Below are positions 1 to 7,172 of a stretch of 22,402 nucleotides of DNA, piece by piece. The DNA comes from SKLM01 sp050049955 (GTDB lineage Bacteria > Chloroflexota > Anaerolineae > B4-G1). The translations under genes were made by a program, and so were the position numbers. The notes beneath the pieces are model-generated. The model saw nothing but the letters and a program-made list of their open reading frames with translations, did not search any database and was not told the origin of the DNA. The stretch's first letter is position 1. The number at the start of each line of letters is the position of its first letter. Where the stretch lies: assembly GCA_050049955.1 (NCBI GenBank), contig JASFVG010000018.1, forward strand, positions 1 to 22,402. Direction: 5' to 3'.

Positions 1-444
1 TTCAATTTCACGTCTAGCCGGGATCGGTACATGGGATACCGGGAATCCCTCGCGCTAGCCGGTATTCCCTTCCGAAGCGAGTATTACGCGGAGGATCATC
101 ACGGTCGTCGACAGGCACGGGATCTCGCGGGAAGGATGCTAGCACTTCCAGACCGTCCGACAGCTATCTTTGCCGCCAGCGACACGCAGGCGGTAGGCGT
201 GCTCGAGGCAGCACAGGAAGCAGGCATGAGGGTCCCGCAGGATCTGTCGGTCATCGGGTACGACGACATTGAGATAGCAGATATCCTGGGGCTGACGACG
301 ATGGGTCAGCTGCTGTTCGAGTCGGGGCAGAGGGGCGTGGAGTTGCTTCTCCAGTCCTTGGAGGACCCCGAGACGGAACCAGTACGTCAGGTGCTGCCAA
401 CGCAGCTCGTCGTAAGAGATACTTCAGCACCGCCCCTGGTCTAG
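1..444 (+). CDS. LacI-family transcriptional regulator, C-terminal part (cut by window start)
   Basis: The reading frame is open from base 1 and ends at TAG 442-444, leaving 147 residues of the periplasmic-binding-protein-like effector domain. The N-terminal helix-turn-helix lies outside the window. Typical LacI/GalR signatures are visible: a SRDRYMGYRESL stretch, TAIFAASDTQAVGVLEAAQE (the 'D-x-x-A-x-G' segment), and VPQDLSVIGYDD followed by LTTM. The ATG at base 31 is internal, because the family signature begins before it. The gene sits directly before the alpha-glucoside transporter genes in the same orientation, the arrangement of aglR with aglEFG in rhizobia. It is therefore inferred to be the local repressor responding to an alpha-glucoside or its breakdown product; the actual ligand cannot be read from the sequence. 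Confidence 0.9.
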   Translation, partial: FNFTSSRDRYMGYRESLALAGIPFRSEYYAEDHHGRRQARDLAGRMLALPDRPTAIFAASDTQAVGVLEAAQEAGMRVPQDLSVIGYDDIEIADILGLTTMGQLLFESGQRGVELLLQSLEDPETEPVRQVLPTQLVVRDTSAPPLV

Positions 445-456
445 CCGACATCGGCT
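443..456. promoter_or_regulatory. small palindrome overlapping the lacI-family stop codon
   Basis: AGCCGA (443-448) and TCGGCT (451-456) form perfect 6-bp arms around CA. The site lies between the regulator and the aglE-like gene, where an autoregulatory operator would be expected. It lacks the central CG typical of LacI-family operators and could equally be a short RNA hairpin. A perfect anti-Shine-Dalgarno match, AAAGGAGGT, follows at 465-473 with no start codon at the right distance. Confidence 0.25.
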
Positions 457-560
457 CTTGGCCGAAAGGAGGTAGCGGATCGAGATAAGGACTTGGCAGA
501 GCAACCCAGCGTATGGAACAAGATTCAGCTATAGATGTTAGCACAAGGAGGAAAAGAGAG

Positions 561-1937
561 ATGTTGTCAAAGCAGAACATCCTGCGTATGTTGGGCCTGA
601 TGGTGATCTTTGCGCTGCTCCTGGCGGCGTGTGCACCAGCGGCCCCAGAGCCAGAGACCATCGTACAGACAGTTGTGGTAGAGACAGAGAAGGAAGTAGA
701 GAAGGTCGTCACAGCCACCCCTGAGCCCGTCGTGGCAGGTGAGGACGTCGGCAAGGTCTTCATCTTGGGCGCCTTCCGTGGCGAGGAGGAGACTGCGTTT
801 ACCAACGTGATCGCCGCCTTTGAGGAGCAGAACCCCGACATCGACGTCCTATATTCGGGCACAGCAGAGTTCGAGACGCTGATCACCGTGCGCATCGAGG
901 CTGGAGACCCGCCCGACATCGCCGCTTACCCACAGCCCGGGGCTGTCGCCAAGCTAGCGAATGAAGGGCACATTGTGCCCCTCTGGGACGAGGCTCTAGC
1001 GGTGTATGACGAGCAGTTCCAGCCGGCGTGGAAGGATCTTAGCTCGGTGGACGGCACGCCCTACGGCATGTTCCACCGCGTGAACGCCAAGGGCTGGATC
1101 TGGTACAACAAGCCGGCCTGGGCGGAGGCTGGTTGGGAGGTTCCAACCACCTGGGACGAGCTGATGGCCCTCACGGAGGAGATGAAGGAGACGGACATCG
1201 CCCCCTGGTGCGACGCCATCGGATCAGGTGCGGCTACTGGCTGGAAGGGCACCGACTGGATCGAGAACCTGATGCTGCGGACGCAAACGGTCGAGGTGCA
1301 CGACCAGTGGGTCGCACACGAGATCAAGTTCGACTCGCCCGAGGTCCGTGGGGCCTTCGAGATCCTGGAGGACCTGTGGTTCGGCGAGGGGAACTTCTAC
1401 GGGGGCCCGCAGACCATAGCATTGACGGACTTCAAGGAGCCCCCTGCCTGGATGTTTGGCGACGAGCCCACCTGCTGGATGCACATGCAGGGCAGCTTTG
1501 TCACCAACTTCTTCCCGGAGGACGTGCAGGCAGACCTGGACAACCAGGTGGGTGTCTTCATGATGCCACCGATCAATGAGGATCTCCCCTTCACCATGGA
1601 GGTTGGAGGCGACCAGTTTGTCGTCTTCAAGGGCAAGGATCGTCCTGAGGTACGCCAGTTCATCGAGTTCCTGGGCACCCCAGCGTCCGTGACTCCCTGG
1701 GCGGAACAGGGTGGATCGCTATTCCCCCACATTAACCAGGACCTCAGCGCGTATCCGACCGGGCTTGAGCGGACAATGGCGGAGGCCATCACCACGGCTG
1801 AGGCCGCGCGGTTTGACGGTTCCGACAACATGGCCTCCGAGCTGAACCTGGCCTTCTGGAAGGGCATCACCGACTGGGTCAGCGGCAGCCGCACGCTCGA
1901 CGAGGCCCTATCGGACATCGACGCTTCCATGGAGTAG
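561..1937 (+). CDS. aglE: alpha-glucoside ABC transporter, substrate-binding lipoprotein (AglE-like)
   Basis: This is an extracellular solute-binding protein of family 1 (sugar-binding), 458 residues. The ATG at 561 is chosen because AAGGAGG lies 9 bases upstream and the protein then begins with a clean lipoprotein signal: charged MLSKQNILR, a hydrophobic core, and lipobox LLAAC with Cys24 as lipidation site. A start at 513 would put 16 extra residues before the signal peptide. A Glu/Val/Thr-rich spacer (about residues 31-58) tethers the domain. The segment TGWKGTDWIENLMLRT, the phrase DQWVAHEI, and the conserved CW-containing stretch before FFPEDV resemble the AglE/alpha-glucoside-binding subgroup rather than generic MalE. 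It delivers alpha-glucosides such as maltose, trehalose or sucrose to the AglF/AglG permeases encoded next. The exact sugar is an inference. Confidence 0.9.
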   Translation: MLSKQNILRMLGLMVIFALLLAACAPAAPEPETIVQTVVVETEKEVEKVVTATPEPVVAGEDVGKVFILGAFRGEEETAFTNVIAAFEEQNPDIDVLYSGTAEFETLITVRIEAGDPPDIAAYPQPGAVAKLANEGHIVPLWDEALAVYDEQFQPAWKDLSSVDGTPYGMFHRVNAKGWIWYNKPAWAEAGWEVPTTWDELMALTEEMKETDIAPWCDAIGSGAATGWKGTDWIENLMLRTQTVEVHDQWVAHEIKFDSPEVRGAFEILEDLWFGEGNFYGGPQTIALTDFKEPPAWMFGDEPTCWMHMQGSFVTNFFPEDVQADLDNQVGVFMMPPINEDLPFTMEVGGDQFVVFKGKDRPEVRQFIEFLGTPASVTPWAEQGGSLFPHINQDLSAYPTGLERTMAEAITTAEAARFDGSDNMASELNLAFWKGITDWVSGSRTLDEALSDIDASME

Positions 1938-1998
1938 TCGTCCGCGGGTGCACGTCGAAGTGCAGTTCTGACTACGCCAGGTCCTTGAGGATTGAGTG

Positions 1999-2048
1999 GG
2001 AGGCAGGGTGGGTCCGGGGTCAGACCCCTGGCACCCATCCTGCTCTCC
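1999..2048 (+). other. long intercistronic hairpin between binding protein and permease genes
   Basis: A near-perfect inverted repeat lies in the 162-base gap between the aglE- and aglF-like genes. The outer arms are GGAG-GCAGGGTGGGT (1999-2013) against ACCCATCCTGC-CTCC (read from 2033-2048), with one bulged base and one G-U pair. The inner stem is CCGGGGT (2014-2020) against ACCCC-T-GG (2024-2031) around the loop CAG. No T-run follows, so it is not a classical terminator. Its likely role is to protect the 3' end of the aglE message or to attenuate transcription into the permeases, giving more binding protein than permease. The core GGGGTCAGACCCC is self-complementary and may belong to a dispersed palindromic repeat. 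Confidence 0.75.
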
Positions 2049-2099
2049 AACCTTATCCCAGCACTCAGCGTGATCTCATAGGTTCAAGGAGGTAGTAAG

Positions 2100-3215
2100 G
2101 TGGAAAACCATAGTGAGGGCAAAGCAGGCGGGATTGGCGATTGGCTTGCGGCCACCGCAGGTCGCCTATTCGTTTCACTTTTCGTTCCTGTAATCACCTT
2201 CGTGATCCTCTGGCGGGTGTTCATCTTCTTGCGGGACAGTCAGACACCAATATGGATCACGGCCATCGTGGCCATCATATGGGGCGTCGGCGGGGTGATG
2301 GCATTATTCCTCGTCGCGAACCTAGTTATCGATCAGTTCCCGGGAGTATGGAAGAGACGCCTCACGCCCTTCGTCTTCGTCGGACCTGCACTGGCCATTC
2401 TGGCCTGGTACCTGTTCATACCCACCTTGAGATCGTTCTACGCCAGCCTATTCGGTCCGCGGGGAGACGAGTTCGTCGGATTGGCCAACTACGTGTACGC
2501 CTTCACCAGCGACGCAATGCTCGAGTCGTTCCGCAACAACGCGATGTGGTTGGTCCTGGGGACGGGATTCAGTGTCATATTCGGACTGATCGTCGCTGTT
2601 CTGGCGGACCGCGCACATCCCACGTTTGAGACGATCGTCAAGTCACTCATCTTCATGCCGTTGGCCATCTCGATGGTCGGCGCTTCCGTGATCTGGAAGT
2701 TCGTGTACGACTTCAAACCAGGTCCAGATCAGATCGGCGTGCTTAACGCCATTGCAACCGGTCTAGGCGCAGACCCACAGGCCTGGCTCCTGTTACAGCC
2801 CTGGAACAACGTGTTTCTGATCCTGATCTTCAGCTGGCTCCAGACGGGATATGCAATGGTGATCCTCTCCGCTGCGCTCAAGGGGATCCCGGGGGAGCTC
2901 CTGGAGGCCGGCCGGATCGACGGCGCCAACGAGGTGCAGGTCTTTTTCAGCATCATGATCCCCTATATTCAGGGGACCATCGTCACAGTGGCGACGACGA
3001 TCATCCTCAATGCGCTCAAGATCTTCGACATCGTCCAGTCCATGACCGGCGGCAACTTCGGGACGCAGGTGATCGCCAACGTGCAGTACACCCAGATGTT
3101 CAGGGCCTTCCACTTCGGGCGCGGTGCGGCCGTCGCCATTGTCCTGCTCGTCGCGGTGATCCCGGTGATGTACTACAACCTGCGCCAGTTCGCTCAGCAA
3201 ACGGAGGCTTTCTAA
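2100..3215 (+). CDS. aglF: alpha-glucoside ABC transporter permease (AglF/MalF type)
   Basis: This is an inner-membrane permease of the binding-protein-dependent transport family (MetI-like fold), 371 residues. The GTG start at 2100 has AAGGAGG at 2086-2092. Two extra N-terminal membrane segments (about 20-45 and 52-77) precede the six-helix core that starts near residue 88. The cytoplasmic EAA loop that docks on the ATPase is at about 267-290 (EAGRIDGANEVQVF...). Stretches such as SMVGASVIWKFVYDF, ILSAALKGIPGELLEAGRID and KIFDIVQSMTGGNFGT match the alpha-glucoside AglF subgroup as I know it. The stop overlaps the next start by one base (TAATG), so the two permeases are translationally coupled and presumably form a heterodimer. 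No partner ATPase gene is in the window. Confidence 0.92.
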   Translation: MENHSEGKAGGIGDWLAATAGRLFVSLFVPVITFVILWRVFIFLRDSQTPIWITAIVAIIWGVGGVMALFLVANLVIDQFPGVWKRRLTPFVFVGPALAILAWYLFIPTLRSFYASLFGPRGDEFVGLANYVYAFTSDAMLESFRNNAMWLVLGTGFSVIFGLIVAVLADRAHPTFETIVKSLIFMPLAISMVGASVIWKFVYDFKPGPDQIGVLNAIATGLGADPQAWLLLQPWNNVFLILIFSWLQTGYAMVILSAALKGIPGELLEAGRIDGANEVQVFFSIMIPYIQGTIVTVATTIILNALKIFDIVQSMTGGNFGTQVIANVQYTQMFRAFHFGRGAAVAIVLLVAVIPVMYYNLRQFAQQTEAF

Positions 3216-4123
3216 TGACTGGGACAAGACAGAGCCTGCTCGGGCGTATCTTCGTATATGGTACGCTCATCATCCTCGCCGCTGTGTGGACGACGCCGAC
3301 CCTGGGGTTGCTCATCAGCTCCTTCCGTCCGGGCGATGACGTCGTCAGCAGCGGCTGGTGGACTGTTTTCCGGAACCCGGGGCAAGCCGACCTATCGCTG
3401 GACAACTATCGAATCGTTCTGGGCGCCGCGGGAGAGGACCCCCGCCTGCAAGAGAAGATCGAGCAGGGCCAGGAGAGCATCAATCTGATAACCGCCGTAC
3501 TAAACAGCATGACCGTCACCATCCCGGCGACCGTGATCCCTATCTTGATCGCTGCCTTCGCCGCCTATGGCTTCGCCTGGATCAAGTTCCCCGGGCGTAT
3601 GGCGATGTTCATCGGTGTGGTGGCCATGCTGGTCGTGCCCCTGCAGATCGCGCTGATCCCGATCCTGAGGGACTACATCACCCTCGACCTGAGCGGGACC
3701 TTCCTGGGCATCTGGTTAGCGCACACCGGGTTTGGCCTGCCACTGGCGGTGTACCTGCTGTACAACTACATCAGCACACTGCCCAGGGACATCCTGGAAT
3801 CGGCCTTTATGGACGGTGCCTCGCACTTCACCATCTTCACGCGTCTCATCCTTCCGCTGTCCGTACCGGCTCTGGCGTCATTCGCCATCTTCCAGTTCCT
3901 GTGGGTGTGGAACGACCTGCTGGTTGCGCTCGTGTTCCTCGGCGCCTCGCCTGAAGTCGAGGTGCTTACCCAGCGACTCCTGGGTATGCTGGGAACATTC
4001 GGCACCGACTGGCACCTGCTCACCGCTGGAGCATTTGTGTCCATGTTCTTCCCCATCGTCGTCTTCTTCTCGCTCCAGCGCTACTTCGTGCGCGGCCTGC
4101 TGGCCGGATCGGTGAAGGGATAA
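3215..4123 (+). CDS. aglG: alpha-glucoside ABC transporter permease (AglG/MalG type)
   Basis: This is the second inner-membrane permease, 302 residues, starting at the ATG of the TAATG overlap with aglF. The N-terminal helix is at about 12-36. A SSFRPGDDVVSSGWW extracytoplasmic segment follows, then five further helices. The EAA loop is at about 195-215 (ESAFMDGASHFTIFTRLILPL). The segment PLQIALIPILRDY, the HTGFGLPLAVYLL helix and the C-terminus SLQRYFVRGLLAGSVKG are characteristic of AglG/MalG permeases, including the conserved tail. Together with AglF it forms the pore for the sugar delivered by the AglE-like lipoprotein. Transcription of the operon ends at the terminator 67 bases downstream. 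Confidence 0.93.
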   Translation: MTGTRQSLLGRIFVYGTLIILAAVWTTPTLGLLISSFRPGDDVVSSGWWTVFRNPGQADLSLDNYRIVLGAAGEDPRLQEKIEQGQESINLITAVLNSMTVTIPATVIPILIAAFAAYGFAWIKFPGRMAMFIGVVAMLVVPLQIALIPILRDYITLDLSGTFLGIWLAHTGFGLPLAVYLLYNYISTLPRDILESAFMDGASHFTIFTRLILPLSVPALASFAIFQFLWVWNDLLVALVFLGASPEVEVLTQRLLGMLGTFGTDWHLLTAGAFVSMFFPIVVFFSLQRYFVRGLLAGSVKG

Positions 4124-4189
4124 GCCATCCGAGTCACCGTCGCGACCGGTAGCCTAACGCGCGAAGGAGCAGGCACGTAGGAGAGGAAA

Positions 4190-4222
4190 CAGGGCGACCC
4201 TTTTGTGGTCGCCCTGCTTTTT
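4190..4222 (+). terminator. intrinsic terminator after aglG
   Basis: A perfect 10-bp stem, CAGGGCGACC (4190-4199) with GGTCGCCCTG (4207-4216), encloses a 7-base T-rich loop and is followed by CTTTTT. It closes the aglE-F-G operon and lies just 13 bases before the ATG of the next gene. Confidence 0.9.
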
Positions 4223-4235
4223 CCGACGGCATCCC

Positions 4236-4742
4236 ATGCACGAGCCAAAGCCATCCAACGAAGAGACACCCAGAAGGGGATTCTCCTTTGACTGGGTCTT
4301 GTGGGTGAAATGGATTCTAGCCTGCACCCTGGGCTGGGTCATTGGCTGGGCCTTTCTACCGGAGTTCGCCGTCGGCGCCTTGGTCGGGGCAGCCCAGTGG
4401 GTCGTCGTGAGGCCGCTGATCCGACGGGATGGATGGTGGGTACCGGCAAGTGCGGCGGGATGGGCCGTGGGTCGGGCCATCGTCTTGGCCGTGTTCCCTC
4501 CCGGAATTGAGGCCCTCGCCGAGGCGGTCATAGGGGCCTCCCTCGGACTGGCGCAGTGGCTTGTTCTGCGGGGGCAAGTCCACCGAGCCTGGTGGTGGAT
4601 CGTGCTCAGCACGTTGGGTTGGACCGTGGGTCTGATGGGCACTCTGGGCTCGTCCTGGGCCGGCGCTGTCGCCGGCGCAACGACGGGCGTCGCACTGGAG
4701 TTCTTGATGCGCGTCCGCCGTGCCGGCTCAGAAGCAGGTTAA
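4236..4742 (+). CDS. small membrane protein with internal repeats, function unknown
   Basis: A 168-residue hydrophobic protein. The ATG at 4236 is preferred over an in-frame TTG at 4203, which lies inside the terminator hairpin. After a polar N-terminus (about 22 residues, MHEPKPSNEETPRRG...) come about four to six membrane segments. Two copies of a motif are visible: GAAQWVVVRPLIRRDGWWVPASAAGWAVG near the middle and GLAQWLVLRGQVHRAWWWIVLSTLGWTVG further on. The unit is therefore roughly 'G-x-x-Q-W-x-V-x-R ... WW ... GW-x-x-G', suggesting an internal duplication of a helix pair. Similar glutamine-tryptophan membrane repeats occur in unassigned proteins of Chloroflexota and cyanobacteria, as far as I recall. 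No Shine-Dalgarno sequence or promoter is evident, so expression may depend on readthrough of the terminator. No function can be assigned. Confidence 0.7.
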   Translation: MHEPKPSNEETPRRGFSFDWVLWVKWILACTLGWVIGWAFLPEFAVGALVGAAQWVVVRPLIRRDGWWVPASAAGWAVGRAIVLAVFPPGIEALAEAVIGASLGLAQWLVLRGQVHRAWWWIVLSTLGWTVGLMGTLGSSWAGAVAGATTGVALEFLMRVRRAGSEAG

Positions 4743-4776
4743 GGTCAGTGCCCGCCAGATTTGGCCTACTCCATAC

Positions 4777-4794
4777 ACCAACACAAGTGTTGGT
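4777..4794. promoter_or_regulatory. perfect 8-2-8 palindrome, candidate operator
   Basis: ACCAACAC (4777-4784) and GTGTTGGT (4787-4794) are exact reverse complements separated by AA. The site lies 73 bases before the AIM24-family start in the gap after the small membrane protein. Length and spacing fit a dimeric repressor operator (TetR, MarR or PadR class). An RNA hairpin with a two-base loop would be strained, which favours a protein-binding DNA site. No regulator gene is adjacent. Confidence 0.45.
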
Positions 4795-4866
4795 CAGGCT
4801 CACCGCCGAAGGGCCCGCGCCTCTTCGGGGAGGCCTCACCCGACAGACATCAGTATAGGAGGAAAG

Positions 4867-5541
4867 ATGAAATTTGAGATCGTGGGCAGTTCCATGCAGA
4901 CGCTGCTGGTCGAACTGGACGCGGGCGAGGCTATGTACACCGAGCGAGGGGGCATGGCTTGGCTCTCCAATGTCGATATGGAGACCGGCGCGCGGGGTGG
5001 GCTTATGAAGGGACTGGGGCGCATGGTGTCAGGAGAGTCGCTCTTCATGACCACCTACACTGCGAGGAGCGGCGGCGGGAAAATCGCCTTCGCTCCCGAG
5101 GCGCCGGGCAGCGTGCTGTCGATGGCCCTCAACCCGGGTCAGGCCATTCTCTGTCAGCGCGATGCCTTCATGTGCGCTCAGGACAGCGTCGATCTCTCGA
5201 TGCACTTTCACCAACGTCTGGGAGCAGGATTGTTTGGGGGTGAAGGCTTCTTCCTGCAGAAGGTCGAGGGGCCGGGGTACGCGTTCTTCGAGATCGCGGG
5301 CGAGGCCTATGAGACGACGCTCGCTCCGGGAGAGGTCGTGGGCGTCGATCCTGGACATATCGCCCTGTTCGAACCCAGCGTCGACTTCGGCATCACCCGG
5401 GTCAAGGGGATGCGCAACATGCTGTTGGGCGGCGAAGGGCTGTTCCTAGCGAAGCTGACGGGGCCGGGCAAGGTATGGCTCCAGTCCCTGCCGCTGCCTA
5501 ACCTGGCTGCCAAGTTGAACCGCTACAGCCCCAAGAAGTAG
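4867..5541 (+). CDS. AIM24 family protein (TIGR00266 type)
   Basis: A 224-residue soluble beta-rich protein. ATG 4867 is chosen because AGGAGG at 4857-4862 gives ideal spacing and the family normally begins with a strand like MKFEIVGSSMQTLLVEL. Family features are visible: EAMYTERGGMAWLSNVDMET near residues 19-38, a GLGRMVSGESLFMTTYTA segment, the repeated glycine-rich GGEGFFLQKVEGPG and GGEGLFLAKLTGPGKVWLQSLP, and the C-terminal LPLPNLAAKL. AIM24 was named for a yeast mitochondrial protein needed for inner-membrane organisation. Bacterial members have no established biochemical role, and the double-barrel fold resembles tryptophan RNA-binding attenuator-like proteins. A longer in-frame start at 4720 would overlap the preceding gene and is not supported. 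Confidence 0.9.
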   Translation: MKFEIVGSSMQTLLVELDAGEAMYTERGGMAWLSNVDMETGARGGLMKGLGRMVSGESLFMTTYTARSGGGKIAFAPEAPGSVLSMALNPGQAILCQRDAFMCAQDSVDLSMHFHQRLGAGLFGGEGFFLQKVEGPGYAFFEIAGEAYETTLAPGEVVGVDPGHIALFEPSVDFGITRVKGMRNMLLGGEGLFLAKLTGPGKVWLQSLPLPNLAAKLNRYSPKK

Positions 5542-5595
5542 GCAGCGCATTGAGGCACCGATCCGGACGGACGGCTGAAACGGTCATCAAGCAAG

Positions 5596-5639
5596 CGGTT
5601 GTCGCCGATGCCGGGTCTGATTTCACAACCCGACAACCG
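5596..5639. other. 9-bp inverted repeat in the gap before the GH1 gene
   Basis: CGGTTGTCG (5596-5604) and CGACAACCG (5631-5639) are exact reverse complements separated by 26 bases in the 246-base gap between the AIM24-family and GH1 genes. It could be a split operator or a long-looped hairpin. No T-run follows. The rest of the gap shows no convincing promoter, only the ribosome binding site AGGAGG at 5770-5775. Confidence 0.3.
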
Positions 5640-5787
5640 ATCCGCCGCGCGGGGCCGCAGGGCGACCCAACGAGGGCAACCACCTCCGACCCCCTGGGAG
5701 CAGATAGAGGCACTGCCGCGGACTTGACGTCATGGGGAGGATCAGGGCCATCGCCGGGGGACGCGGGCTAGGAGGACAAGGAAAGCG

Positions 5788-7155
5788 TTGACCACGAGGA
5801 GTAGCAGCACCGAACTAGCGTTCCCCGAAGGTTTTGTCTGGGGCGCGGCAACATCGGCCTACCAGATCGAGGGAGCGTGGGACGAAGACGGAAAGGGTGA
5901 GAGTATCTGGGACCGATTCACCCATGCCCCTCATCACGTCGCCGGCGGTGCCACGGGCGATGTGGCCTGCGATCACTACCACCGGATGCCGGAGGATGTT
6001 GCCTTGATGAAGGCCCTGGGGCTCGGGACCTATCGCTTCTCCGTCTCCTGGCCGCGAATCCTGCCGAAGGGACGGGGCAAGGTAAACGAGAGCGGGCTCG
6101 ATTTCTACGATCGACTGGTTGAGGAGCTCTTGTCCGCCGGGATCGTGCCCACGGTCAACCTCTTTCACTGGGATCTTCCCCAAGCGCTTCAGGATGCCGG
6201 TGGATGGCCTCATCGTGACACGTCCGACTGGTTTGCTGAGTACGCCCATGTCGTCTTCGACCGCCTGGGCGATCGGGTGGAGCGGTGGATTACGCAGAAC
6301 GAGCCCCGGGTGGCAGCCTTCCTGGGCTACGGTAGCGGCATCCATGCCCCGGGCATCTGCGACTACACCCAGGCTTATCAGGCTGTTCACCATCTCCTGC
6401 TCGCCCACGGGAAAGCGGTGCAGGTCTTCCGCCAGGGTGGCTACAGGGGTGAGATCGGCATTGTGCACGACCTGGCACACTTCGTCCCTGCGAGTGAACG
6501 CGAGGCGGACGTGGCGGCCTGCCACCGCGCCTACCAGCAGGACATCAGTCAATTCCTCGACCCGATCTTCGAACAGCGCTATCCGGAGGCGTTGTTCAAC
6601 TGGATCGGTTCCCTACAGCCCCACATCGAGCCGGAAGACATGGACACCATCGGTCAACCGATAGACTTCCTGGGCATCAACTACTACAAGACCCACGAGG
6701 TTTCGTTCGCCATCGATGCGCCGCCGCTCAAGGCCCGATTGGCGCCCGTGTCCGCGCCGGGTTGGGGACGGACCGAGATGGGTTGGGGTGTCAATCCACC
6801 GGGGCTCAAGGCCGTTCTCCTCGACGTGAAAGCGTCCTACGGCAATCCGAGAGTCTACGTCACCGAGAACGGCTGTGCCTTCCCAGACCAGCCAGACGCC
6901 ACCGGCTTCGTAGCCGACCGCGGTCGGGTGAACTTCCTAAGAGACCACCTCCTCGCTGTCCACGAGGCCATCGAGGCTGGCGCCAACGTACGCGGCTACC
7001 TTGTCTGGAGTCTGATGGACAATCTCGAGTGGGCACGGGGATACGGACCGCGCTTCGGCATCGTCCGCGTGGACTACGAAACCATGAAGCGCACACCGAA
7101 GCAGAGCGGGTTCTGGTACAGCGACGTGATGGCTAACAACGCGTTGAGCGTGTAG
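5788..7155 (+). CDS. GH1 beta-glucosidase / broad beta-glycosidase
   Basis: A glycoside hydrolase family 1 retaining enzyme, 455 residues, full length for the family, cytoplasmic (no signal peptide). The start is TTG 5788 with AGGAGG 12 bases upstream; FPEGFVWGAATSAYQIEGA follows at residues 12-30, as expected for GH1. The acid/base Glu172 lies in TQNEP and the nucleophile Glu360 in VTENG. Sugar-binding residues Gln26, His127-Trp128 (NLFHWDLP) and Glu414-Trp415 (DNLEWARGYG) are all present, so the active site is intact. It hydrolyses terminal beta-linked glucose or related sugars from cello-oligosaccharides and aryl glycosides. It sits 17 bases before a GH13 alpha-glucosidase, so the pair covers both anomers of imported disaccharides. 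Exact specificity (glucoside, galactoside, fucoside) is not determined. Confidence 0.95.
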   Translation: MTTRSSSTELAFPEGFVWGAATSAYQIEGAWDEDGKGESIWDRFTHAPHHVAGGATGDVACDHYHRMPEDVALMKALGLGTYRFSVSWPRILPKGRGKVNESGLDFYDRLVEELLSAGIVPTVNLFHWDLPQALQDAGGWPHRDTSDWFAEYAHVVFDRLGDRVERWITQNEPRVAAFLGYGSGIHAPGICDYTQAYQAVHHLLLAHGKAVQVFRQGGYRGEIGIVHDLAHFVPASEREADVAACHRAYQQDISQFLDPIFEQRYPEALFNWIGSLQPHIEPEDMDTIGQPIDFLGINYYKTHEVSFAIDAPPLKARLAPVSAPGWGRTEMGWGVNPPGLKAVLLDVKASYGNPRVYVTENGCAFPDQPDATGFVADRGRVNFLRDHLLAVHEAIEAGANVRGYLVWSLMDNLEWARGYGPRFGIVRVDYETMKRTPKQSGFWYSDVMANNALSV

Positions 7156-7172
7156 CGACGCCCAAGGTCCCC

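Noticed and set aside
251..919. 222-residue minus-strand open frame across the LacI-family gene end and the aglE-like start
   Set aside because: It covers two genes with clear family matches on the other strand and is Ser/Pro/Arg-rich, as expected of an antisense frame in GC-rich DNA.
5550..5771. 73-residue plus-strand open frame in the gap before the GH1 gene
   Set aside because: Low-complexity Arg/Gly/Pro/Thr composition, no ribosome binding site and no family resemblance; likely non-coding.
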